64,000 bases of DNA from JAGNLV01 sp964612145 (lineage in GTDB: Bacteria; Zixibacteria; MSB-5A5; GN15; FEB-12), in the NCBI GenBank assembly GCA_964612145.1, contig CAZTBP010000015.1, forward strand, positions 41,877 to 105,876, read 5' to 3'. The position numbers were made by a program, and so were the translations under genes. Numbering within the stretch: position 1 is the first letter of the stretch; the number at the start of each line of letters is the position of its first letter. Positions 23,769 to 32,800 of this stretch are shown here, in pieces. Below the pieces are notes generated by a model, which had not been told where the DNA came from, made no database searches, and worked only from the letters and a program-made list of their open reading frames with translations.

Positions 23769-26700
23769 CTATTCGCGGATTTTAGAGTGGAGGACGGTCA
23801 GTATTTTCTCCTGAAGGTCCTCATCCGATGTGCGGTTTTCGACCAATTGCTGCAAAGCGCTGTCTCTCTTATGAATAAACTCGCCATATTCGGTCAAGAC
23901 CCGCTTGCATTCAGCGGCAGTGTGAGGAACACGGACTATACCCCGATGCCTATCCTGGACGGCTAACTTAATCAATTCGTCTTGGGCCTTCGAGTTAGTC
24001 TTTATACGACCGGTAATCTGTTTCTTACCGCGTACAAAAACCAGACCACTTCCCGCAAACATGTCTGCTGAGTCACGCGGTTCACCCGTGTCCGGTATGT
24101 CATAGGCGTCAACCAATTCATCCGGATCAAAAAAGTCATCTTCATAATCCTGAAAGAGCCACTTTTCGGTCACGGAAATTTCCTCAAATATCTGGTCGGC
24201 TATCTCTTCGGGTTTGGCCCTCATCTTTCTTCGAGAAAGATTCTTGTTAATAATCGCCTTTTCTTCCTTGCGTCGTACCCATTCGAAAAAGTCCCGAAGA
24301 TAGGCATAAAGCTCACTGAGGAGTTCGTTTCGTCTCTTTTTGGATCGCACCCCGATCATACGCAGCACGGCGTCGTCCAGGCCTCTTCGATCCGGCATAT
24401 CAAGCTCGCTGACATTCGAAAGTTCCTTCAGTTCATCTTCTTTACCGGCTTGCGTATATGACATTCGCCGTAGACGTTTTTCAGACAGAAACTGAAGTGC
24501 TGGACGTTTCTTCATTTCCGTAAAGGCATTTTCGACGTCTTTGAGGGCTTTTGGCTTAGCGCCTACCGGGCTCGGTACTCGCATCATGTTGACGTCAATG
24601 ACTTCGGTCTTGAGATTGCCTTCTACACCAACCGGGCGACCATATTGATGTTTTGCGAGAACAACTAAGGTGGAATTGAGTATACCCGCCAAAACCTCTG
24701 GAGCCAAGTCAATAGTAGACTTGACGTCATAAAGATTGCAGTTACACTGCAGCTTATTTTCATTCAATGGAATGGCATGCTTGTACTGTTGCGATTTGGG
24801 CCAGAACATCGCCCCTCGGGAATGGCCTGTTAAATTGTACCACTCGCGCTCCTCTGATTTTCTCGCTGCTACGGTCGAACCTAAATGCACGCCAAGTTGC
24901 TCTCCCCATTCAATATACTTTCTTGCATATTTCCCTTTGATCTGGGTCCGGCGCTCACTGATCAAGAGAATCATTCTAGCGCAATTCTCCGGGTTCACCC
25001 TGAAGCCGTCAATCTCCATGAGACTGTGCACTTCCGGTTCCAGATACCGCGATTCAATAGGGCGTATTTCGCCGTAACCCTCTCCACATTTCACGAGCTT
25101 CACCTTACCCGTCTCTACCTCGTGCCGTGGAACCCCATATGTCAGCTCGAAATCGTGCGGATCCTGCTCCGCGATCAAGCACTCATCTGTACAGTCGCGC
25201 GGGAAGAAGAAAGAGTCTTTACCAGTTTTCACTCCAAAGCGAACCTCGGCAACCTTTCCAATTGGAACGAATTTGTGATCATATTCATCCACCAAGTCAA
25301 ACCACAAGTCCGGTGCGCGGAGATGCACGCCCCATTTCCCCCCATAGTACTTTTCCGCATTCTCTACCCCATTTTCCGGCTGATCGTTACCACCCTTCCC
25401 CATAAGCTCACCGAGTGCCACGCCTTCATTCCACAAGTCACCCTGACTGACCAACCGGGCGCGGTATCGGTTGTTGGATACATTCTTGTCTAGGCTTAGA
25501 ATCTCCTCTCGAAATTCGTCCGCCGCCCTCATGGCCCCGGGCGTTGTTCCGTCGTGGGACAAAATCTGCGCTATGGGCCGCCTGAATTGCACGAATCGAA
25601 CAGTGTTTTGCATTCGTGCCTTGCGATCGACCTGTCGCCTGAGAATGGTAACTGTAGTCGCCACTCTGGCCCCTACAAACCAGGGCTCGTCGATGCTCTC
25701 AAACACCGCAACGATTTGAAAATTCCGAAGCATCCACTCCTGGAGCTTGAACCCGTATTCAACGTCGAGCCACTGACTTGACGTTAGTAAACAAAGATAT
25801 CCGTCCTCTTTGAGAAAAGTCGCGGCATGAGGCCAGAAGTAGCAATGAATGTCGCTTCGCCCTGACAAAGTCAGACCGGCTTCACGTTTAATCAGATCGC
25901 GATAGTAATCCTTTGCGGATAAACCATTGCTTTTCTTGCTCTTGGAAATGTCTTCCTGTCGAATATAGGGCGGGTTACCGACTACGGCGTCCAGCGGACC
26001 GATTTGAACTTCCCGCTCTTGTCCTTTGCCCGGCCCCTTTGCCTTCGACTTCCTGGGAAGCGTTATAAACACTTTGCCCGTTTCGACTTCGAAGAAGTCA
26101 CTCCGTAATATTTGGGGATAGTTCTCATCGTCGATTAGATCACGGACTGCAAGGTTGATTGTTGTCAAATGTGTCGCAAAATTCATCACGTCGACGCCGT
26201 AGAGCTGTTTTAGAAACTCGCCGTGCTTGCGATCCGGCTCCAACCACTTCAACCTGCTGTATGCGCGGACCAGGAATGTCCCACCACCACATGCCGGATC
26301 CATCACGACTTCATCTCCCTCCCGAATGCAGAAGCTATTTATTAAATCAACAACTTCGACTCGGGTATAGAACTGCCCATACTTATGGCGCTCGTCCGGT
26401 GAAAGAAGCCGTTCAAAGAGCGTGCCGATTACTTCATGATCCAAAGCCGAAAAATCGAATTCATGAATATGTTCGATCATCTCCCGCCAGTGGGGAACAG
26501 CATCGTCTGAATAAAACGGTATGTATCCGCCGAATGAACGGTGATCCTCTCCAAATACAGTCTCGTAGTCACCGGTGATCTTTATCGCCTTTCGAAAATA
26601 GCCCTCCAAGAACGACCAGAGATCTTCGCCCGTTGTGACGTGTTTTGGGATTCGAAGTTTCTTAATCTGCTGACCATAGCGTTTCAGCAGCGCTTCATGA

Positions 26701-27422
26701 AAGACTAGCTTATTGACCAGAGAGTAGCAGGAAAATCTCGCGGCTCTTTCCAGATTTTCCCTAATGCCTTCTGCATCCGCGTAGATTGTCCAGCCCTGCT
26801 CTTCCCTCATCCATTTATCGATTTTCGCCCGCTCACGCTTCTTCTTATAGCGGTCATTCAGTTCGTCGAACGTAAATTGCACTGGCATGCGCAGTGAGGA
26901 CTCAAGTGCTTCCATGAACTTCTGATCAGGCGGTTTCCTACCTATTCTGGCGGTTCCCTCTAAGACCTTCGCTACAGCATGGAGAAAACGAACCAACCAG
27001 TCACGAATTTCATGTTCTGTAGCCCGATGCTGCAATTGTGCCTCATTATTCACACTCGCAACGTGCCACGACATATAATCCTGCCCTAACTTCGTCGGGT
27101 CGCTGGGTTCAGTTTCCCACAGCACACATTCGTTAACATTCCATGTGAAGAAAAACCGAGCCCCCGCTTTCCGCGCCTTGCTGCGGGCATCGTCAACTAC
27201 CTTGGCAATGTGTGGGCTGTTTCCGTCGGCTTGGTATGGTAGTTTGACTTCCCCCGTTAATAGCGGTCGCTTGCTCTTGTCCAGAAGTGTAAGGTCGCGC
27301 CGTTTCTTGCTACCCCTTCCCCTTTGCTCAATCTTGCAGCGATCAAACGGCGGAATAGGAATGTGCGAGACAATCTCGTCGATCCAACTCTTTACTTCAC
27401 CTGTAAATTCCCATTCAGTCAT
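23769..27422 (-). CDS. Type IIG restriction enzyme / adenine-specific methyltransferase
   Basis: A 1217-residue single-chain restriction-modification enzyme. The N-terminus carries a likely PD-(D/E)xK nuclease core (Asp43, then Glu58-Val-Lys60 in TGEVKLPYQ). A helical connector follows to about residue 340. The gamma-class N6-adenine methyltransferase has QFYTR (about 350), motif I DPACGGGTFL (about 375-384) and catalytic NPPY (about 483-486). A long C-terminal target-recognition part (about 600-950) and a charged tail complete it. GGAG stands seven bases before ATG. The DNA is visibly less GC-rich, with looser codon choice than flanking genes, suggesting horizontal acquisition. No specificity subunit or second nuclease is adjacent, as expected for Type IIG. 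A BREX PglX-like role is less likely without partner genes. Confidence 0.85.
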   Translation of the reverse strand: MTEWEFTGEVKSWIDEIVSHIPIPPFDRCKIEQRGRGSKKRRDLTLLDKSKRPLLTGEVKLPYQADGNSPHIAKVVDDARSKARKAGARFFFTWNVNECVLWETEPSDPTKLGQDYMSWHVASVNNEAQLQHRATEHEIRDWLVRFLHAVAKVLEGTARIGRKPPDQKFMEALESSLRMPVQFTFDELNDRYKKKRERAKIDKWMREEQGWTIYADAEGIRENLERAARFSCYSLVNKLVFHEALLKRYGQQIKKLRIPKHVTTGEDLWSFLEGYFRKAIKITGDYETVFGEDHRSFGGYIPFYSDDAVPHWREMIEHIHEFDFSALDHEVIGTLFERLLSPDERHKYGQFYTRVEVVDLINSFCIREGDEVVMDPACGGGTFLVRAYSRLKWLEPDRKHGEFLKQLYGVDVMNFATHLTTINLAVRDLIDDENYPQILRSDFFEVETGKVFITLPRKSKAKGPGKGQEREVQIGPLDAVVGNPPYIRQEDISKSKKSNGLSAKDYYRDLIKREAGLTLSGRSDIHCYFWPHAATFLKEDGYLCLLTSSQWLDVEYGFKLQEWMLRNFQIVAVFESIDEPWFVGARVATTVTILRRQVDRKARMQNTVRFVQFRRPIAQILSHDGTTPGAMRAADEFREEILSLDKNVSNNRYRARLVSQGDLWNEGVALGELMGKGGNDQPENGVENAEKYYGGKWGVHLRAPDLWFDLVDEYDHKFVPIGKVAEVRFGVKTGKDSFFFPRDCTDECLIAEQDPHDFELTYGVPRHEVETGKVKLVKCGEGYGEIRPIESRYLEPEVHSLMEIDGFRVNPENCARMILLISERRTQIKGKYARKYIEWGEQLGVHLGSTVAARKSEEREWYNLTGHSRGAMFWPKSQQYKHAIPLNENKLQCNCNLYDVKSTIDLAPEVLAGILNSTLVVLAKHQYGRPVGVEGNLKTEVIDVNMMRVPSPVGAKPKALKDVENAFTEMKKRPALQFLSEKRLRRMSYTQAGKEDELKELSNVSELDMPDRRGLDDAVLRMIGVRSKKRRNELLSELYAYLRDFFEWVRRKEEKAIINKNLSRRKMRAKPEEIADQIFEEISVTEKWLFQDYEDDFFDPDELVDAYDIPDTGEPRDSADMFAGSGLVFVRGKKQITGRIKTNSKAQDELIKLAVQDRHRGIVRVPHTAAECKRVLTEYGEFIHKRDSALQQLVENRTSDEDLQEKILTVLHSKIRE

Positions 27423-27473
27423 AGATAATCTCCGAACCCAATTAACGGGAATTCACTATTTCCTGTCAATCAC

Positions 27474-28946
27474 CTAGGCGTCCGAATCCTCAAATTTCCG
27501 AATCCACCGCGCATAGAAAAACATCCCGATCGCCGACACTAACCCGACCGCCGCAAACTGATACCACAACTTATACGGATCATACATATCCCACAACAAA
27601 TTCGTCGCCTCCTGCGCCGAAAGACCCGTAACCTCCTGCAGCTTCATAAACGCCTCCGTGCGCGCTACATCCGTCATGCTGAACTTCTCGGACAAATATT
27701 GCATCGCCAGATTCGCCTTGTCCCCCATCTCGCCGTAAACCTTACCCCCGTAAATAGACCCGTAACCCCAGCCGACCGCCAGCGGGACATTGGCATACCC
27801 CATATACAGTCCCTTCTGACCCTCCGGTGCAATCACGCCTAAGTACTCGTTCATTTTCGGCGACGACAACATCTCACCCACCGAAAACACCAAAATCCCC
27901 ATCAGGCAGATGTAACCCGAAGTCGTGAACCCGGCCAGAACCAGCCCGACAGCAGCGATAGTAATCCCGATCATGATCGAATGCACCCGCCGCATACGCG
28001 ATACCAGCCACGATAACGGCACTACCAACAGGATAATCAGCCCCGGATTGATATTGATCAACCACTCCTGCGTTATCTGTGGACCGCGGTCGGAATGCAG
28101 CTGAAGCATGAAATCCGGCAAACCGAGGTCTTTGACCACCTGGGAGCTGTCCACCCAGTCGACAATGAAATTCGGCAGCATGTCGAACAACTGCATGAAC
28201 ATCAGCCAGAACCCCGACATGATCAGGATGAAAAGCACCAGCCGCCCTTTCATGAAGTTCTTCGCGGTGAGCGCCAGTACTTTCATCGGCCCCCCGGTCT
28301 GATCGCCGCCGGCCGGGACCTCCTTGTACGTAAACAGCATCAGGAAATTCAGCGACACAATGACCGCGCAGCCATAAAACACCGCCGGCCACGAAATCCC
28401 GTACAGGTAATGCGCCAGCGGCGGTCCCAAAAACCCGCCGATATTCACCAGCATATAAAACGTACCCCAGCCGATCGACGAGTTCTCACGCGTAAGCGAC
28501 CGCACCAGCGTCCCCTGCACCCCCGGCTTGAAAATCGCCGTCCCGAACGCCAGCATACAGCACCCGAACAAAAACGGCCAGAAATCGGTCTGCGTCGCCA
28601 TCAACAAATACCCGATCACCTTCATCGTAATCGAAAACGCAATCGTTTGCTTGTATCCATACCGATCCGCAAATCCGCCGGAAAACATCGGCACCAGCGA
28701 CTGCACCACCGCCCACCAGGCAAATATGATCCCTTTATCGACCTGAGAAAAATGCAGCCCGCCCGGCTCATCGGCCTGGGCGATATAAATCGGAATCACG
28801 ACCCGCACGCCATAGTAGGCGAGCCGCTCGAGCATTTCCATGAGATTGACCATCCAGAACGGGCGGGCAAGCGAGGTGAGTTGTTGAAATAATCCCTGAT
28901 CGGGCGTTTCGACCGCGGAGTCGGCCGACGGCGTGGTTGACGACAT
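27474..28946 (-). CDS. MFS transporter, POT/PTR2-like
   Basis: A 490-residue permease with about 12 to 14 transmembrane helices. The first helix motif MLERLAYYGVRVVIPIYI matches the ERxxYYG signature of proton-coupled oligopeptide (POT) transporters, and GGFADRYGYKQTI is the MFS loop 2-3 motif. FGTAIFKPGVQGTL and a C-terminal insertion before the last helix (WDMYDPYKLWYQFA) are also seen. Substrate not certain: peptides if a true POT member, otherwise another small nutrient. AGGAG lies five bases before ATG. Divergent from the Smr gene; pepF is on the far side of the Type IIG gene. Confidence 0.85.
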   Translation of the reverse strand: MSSTTPSADSAVETPDQGLFQQLTSLARPFWMVNLMEMLERLAYYGVRVVIPIYIAQADEPGGLHFSQVDKGIIFAWWAVVQSLVPMFSGGFADRYGYKQTIAFSITMKVIGYLLMATQTDFWPFLFGCCMLAFGTAIFKPGVQGTLVRSLTRENSSIGWGTFYMLVNIGGFLGPPLAHYLYGISWPAVFYGCAVIVSLNFLMLFTYKEVPAGGDQTGGPMKVLALTAKNFMKGRLVLFILIMSGFWLMFMQLFDMLPNFIVDWVDSSQVVKDLGLPDFMLQLHSDRGPQITQEWLININPGLIILLVVPLSWLVSRMRRVHSIMIGITIAAVGLVLAGFTTSGYICLMGILVFSVGEMLSSPKMNEYLGVIAPEGQKGLYMGYANVPLAVGWGYGSIYGGKVYGEMGDKANLAMQYLSEKFSMTDVARTEAFMKLQEVTGLSAQEATNLLWDMYDPYKLWYQFAAVGLVSAIGMFFYARWIRKFEDSDA

Positions 28947-29044
28947 GCGTTCTCCTGAATTATCTTACACTGCAGTTTGCAACAAGAAAACCCAAACCAA
29001 CGGCGGGGTCAACTGATAACAAACCCCGCGTGAGAAAGAATCCC

Positions 29045-29350
29045 ATGTCCGACGATTCCCGGCAGGATGACTCAATCGAATACCCGATCGACGGCACCCT
29101 TGACCTGCACCAGTTCTCGCCCAAAGACACCAAAGATGTTGTTGAGGAATATATCCGCGTCTGCCTCGAAAAAGGCATCCATACCCTGCGGATCGTTCAC
29201 GGCAAAGGCATCGGCGTCAAACGACGCATCGTCCACTCCCTGCTTGATACCCACCCCCAGGTTGTCGGCTACCACCACGAAGGCGGCAGCGGCGGTTCCT
29301 GGGGCGCCACGGTCGTCGACCTGCGCCCGGAACCTGAAAGCGAATCGTAA
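29045..29350 (+). CDS. small Smr-domain protein
   Basis: A 101-residue stand-alone Smr domain: TLDLHQFSPKDTKDVVEEYI (DLH motif), LRIVHGKGIGVKRRIVHSLL (HGxG motif) and YHHEGGSGGSWGATVVDL. Smr domains are nucleic-acid-binding and often endonucleolytic, as in the MutS2 C-terminus and ribosome-rescue nucleases. The start ATG 29045 puts the domain near the N-terminus; a longer frame from 28937 overlaps the divergent transporter gene and is unlikely. Ribosome site is weak (GAGAAAG). Confidence 0.86.
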   Translation: MSDDSRQDDSIEYPIDGTLDLHQFSPKDTKDVVEEYIRVCLEKGIHTLRIVHGKGIGVKRRIVHSLLDTHPQVVGYHHEGGSGGSWGATVVDLRPEPESES

Positions 29351-29360
29351 GAAGTCCCGC

Positions 29361-29621
29361 CTATTTCTTGTACTTGAACCCCTGCGTATACCGGTAGTAT
29401 CCGCCCACCGGCATCTTGCTCAGGCTGCCGTCGCCCGTCGTCACACTGTAGCACGGACCGCACAGGACCACACAGTTGTCCAGCGTCGGTTTCCCCGCCC
29501 GTGACTCCGGCAACAGGCGCAGCGCCTTCTCGGAATGAAACTGCAGCGGGCTCCCGCACTTGGCGCAGCGCCCCATTTGTCTTGTTCTCGCCTGAAATGC
29601 AATCTTACTTTGAAAACGCAT
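29361..29621 (-). CDS. small zinc-ribbon protein resembling an HNH domain
   Basis: An 86-residue protein. Start ATG 29621 is set by GGAGG six bases upstream. It has two CxxC knuckles (CAKCG and CGPCY) separated by 34 residues, with DNCVVLCGPCY matching the second half of HNH nucleases (N..xLC..C). The catalytic DH/HH expected between them is replaced by THE-poor sequence (LPESRAGKPT), so nuclease activity is doubtful. Likely a structural zinc protein or a decayed HNH. Convergent with the Smr gene, 10 bases between stops. Confidence 0.68.
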   Translation of the reverse strand: MRFQSKIAFQARTRQMGRCAKCGSPLQFHSEKALRLLPESRAGKPTLDNCVVLCGPCYSVTTGDGSLSKMPVGGYYRYTQGFKYKK

Positions 29622-29732
29622 CGCTTTCCTCCATGAAAATGTAATTGATCCTGTCTGACGCAATAAAGCACCCGGGGACAGGCTCGGTCAACTAAGTTTA
29701 TAGCCCGTGATGGTCTTATTTTGACAAAACAA

Positions 29733-29757
29733 ACCCCGCGGATGAGGCTCGCGGGGT
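29733..29757 (-). terminator. intrinsic terminator of the giant surface-protein gene
   Basis: ACCCCGCG / CGCGGGGT stem, 9-base loop, followed on the minus strand by TTGTTTTG. Located 73 bases after the stop of the 29830-39000 gene. Confidence 0.7.
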
Positions 29758-29829
29758 CCGATTGGCGGGAAGGTCCCCCTCTTTTCTACCAGAGAACCTT
29801 CCACAAATACATGTGATCCTGACCTCTCG

Positions 29830-32800
29830 CTACTTAAGCAGGACCATCTTCTTTGTGGCGGTGAACTCACCCGCCCGCAGACGATAGAAGTATACGCCGG
29901 ACGCATACTCGGAGGCATCCCACATGACTTTCACATACCCGGCGTCATCCTGCCCGCTGATAGTCTTCACCGTACGACCGAGCACGTTATAAATCGTCAG
30001 ATCCCATTCCGCCGCGTTGGGCAGCGCAAACTCAATCGTAGTCGTCGGGTTGAACGGATTCGGGTAGTTGTGGAACAACTCGAACCGATCCGGCAGACTG
30101 GTCACCCTGGCCGACAGCATGAAGCCGTCCCAGGCGCCCAGCTCGATCTGTTCTATCTCTGTCACATTGCCGCCCAGGTTAAGCACTCGGCCCGGCTCCA
30201 GATACGCTGTCCCGTCAAGATTGTACACGAGGATCCGCGTTTGCTGACCGTCGAACCGGTACTGAAGATCCATACTCTGTGCCTCCGGATACAACTCCGG
30301 CATCACCTGACCCTTAACCGTCAGGTACATCGCCCCGACCCGGTAATCGGAGGCATCGATCCCCAGCGCACCGTGGTTGAGCGAAATAGTGACGTCGGCC
30401 GACATATTCGGGTCAAGCTTCGGCAACCCGATCGCATCACCGACAATAACCCGAATCATGTATACCAAATCGGCCACACTCAACGGAATACCGTCACCGT
30501 TTACATCACTGGCCGCCGTGGCCGCCTCAATATTCGGACCGAACACGCCCAGCCCGTAGACGAAGTAGTTCGAATACAGGACCGCATCGGAAATCTCATA
30601 CGCCGTGCCATTGAGGTTCATATCGCCACGATCATCAATCGAGTCGGCACACACGATATCAATACCGCCATTAGTGAAATCAATACACCGTATAGCCGCC
30701 GGTTTACCCGGACCGCCACCCTCAAGACAGAGATCCGGCGCCCCGAAGAAGCCCGGGAATCCATAGCCGGTATGCGTGATTTCATTCAGTTCGAAATCAA
30801 ACACCCGGCGCGAAACCCATAGCGTATCACCGCTGCGATCGGCAATGCTGTTATCGCCGCAGTCATACCAGAAGAACCGGATCGGCACATACTGGCATTC
30901 AAAATTGCGGTCGTTGGTGACCAGGAAGTCCAGATCAACCAGCGAACCGGTCAACCCGCTCATGAAACAGGCCGGGTGATTCGCACCATTGTTCGTCTCG
31001 GCAATAGCCACAATCCGCACCAAACCGGTCGGACAGCCCGAACAGTTGCCGTCGGCGCCCTGGCGGAACGTGAAGTACTCCCAGCCGCACTGATCGATCA
31101 GTTCACCCGGATAAGCCGCATTGAACAGCAGCGCCGACGGATCGTATTGGATCAGCAGATCGAAACCACCGATCGGCTTACCCGACGCCTGCTGGAAGAT
31201 ACTGACTGTCTCGTGCGAACCCTGATAGGTACCGTGCGTCTTCTCTATCTGCACATGCAGACATTCATCGACCTCAACCGTCACACAGACCGTGTCGGTC
31301 ACCGTCTCATCACAGGCGTCGCGCGCCGTTATCTCGAAACAGTACACGCCCGAGGTATCGGCGATAAAGTACGCCTCCGTTCCATCGAACGTCGCCGGAC
31401 CCGACACGTCAACATCCGTCACGTTGCCGTCCGGATCATCAACCTCAACCGTGAAACAGACCTCACCCGCTTCATCGAGGTACAACGCGAAACTCGGCGT
31501 ACCGCCCAGCGTCGGCGGGTCGTTATAGTCGATAGTAAGAATCGTCGTATCTCGATCCACACGACCGCAGGAATCGACCGCCTCGACAATCACCGGGTAT
31601 TGCCCCTCGCCATGCTGCGGCGTGAAACAGACATTGGTGCCGCTGTACGTTCCACCGACCGGCTCAATGACCGTGACACTTTCGAGATTACCCTCATCGT
31701 CGGTAATCGACGACTCGACACACACCGGGCTGCCCTGATCGCAGAGAAACATCAATTGATCCGAACCAAGATCCACGACCGGCGGGTCATTGATCTCAAA
31801 CGTCACGCTGAATTCACCTTCACAAGTCGCGCCGCAGGAATCGATACACAACACCTGCACCGTCACCGACTGGTCAGACGTCGGCGTATAGGTCCAGTTG
31901 CCGCCGCTGATCGAACCCGGACCGGTCACTATCTCACAGTGATCGAAATTGCCGTCCGCATCGGTCGCACCAACCGGCAGCGATACCGTTGTCGGGGCGC
32001 ATTGCTCGAATGCGGCATTATCAGGAATGTCACACACCGGTGCCGAGTTAATCGATATCGTCAAAGACACCGTATCTTCATCGAACGCGCCACAGTCGTC
32101 GACCGACCGGAGCACTATATCAAAGACCCCGGCAGTATCCGGCGTGAAACAAATAGTACCGCTGGCATAAACCCCAGCCCCGGACACTATATAACAGCTG
32201 TCCAAATTATCATCCGGATCACTGCACGAGGCCGGCCAGCACAATTCCTCGATTCCACACAAAAACAGGGTCTGATCGGCTCCGGCATTGGCCACCGGCG
32301 ACTCGTTCAACTCAAGCACGACGTCCAGGGTATCAACATCGAATTCACCGCATGCATCCTCAGCGCGGATTATAAATCGATACGTGCCGCTGGTATCCGG
32401 CGTAAAGCAGAACTGGTTGGCCGCCGTATCAAGCGTCGCCGCACCAGCGATCAACTCTTCAAGCACCACGTTGTCATCGGGATCCGTAACCGTGTACACC
32501 AGGCAGGTCTCTACCGGATCACACTGGAAGACATTCAGCTTGTTCGCTTTATTACCACCCAGATCGACCACCGGCGGACCGTTCAGCGAAATATTGACCG
32601 TAAGGCTCGTCGTATCGGCAGCGCCGCACGGATCGGTCACCACAACCGTGACCGTGTAAGAGCCGCCCGCAGTCGGCGTGAAACACCACTGACCGGTCTC
32701 ACTGACTGCTCCCGGACCGCTCAGTCGGCTCCACAGCAAACTGTCTCCGTCCGGATCATTCGCGCTAAAGTCATGGCAGAACTGAATCGGATCGCATAGG

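Noticed and set aside
23769..27422. A BREX or DISARM defence system built on the large methylase
   Set aside because: No pglZ, brxC, drm or other partner genes on either side; the protein carries its own nuclease-like N-terminus, as in Type IIG enzymes.
28937..29044. N-terminal extension of the Smr protein from 28937
   Set aside because: It overlaps the divergent transporter gene's start, has no ribosome site and lies outside the Smr domain; ATG 29045 is sufficient.
30976..32799. A 607-codon open frame on the plus strand, with several other long frames, opposite the giant gene
   Set aside because: Arises from the strong codon bias of the repeat gene on the other strand: composition is Arg/Ile/Thr-rich without domains, there is no ribosome site, and stops would be rare in this frame by chance.
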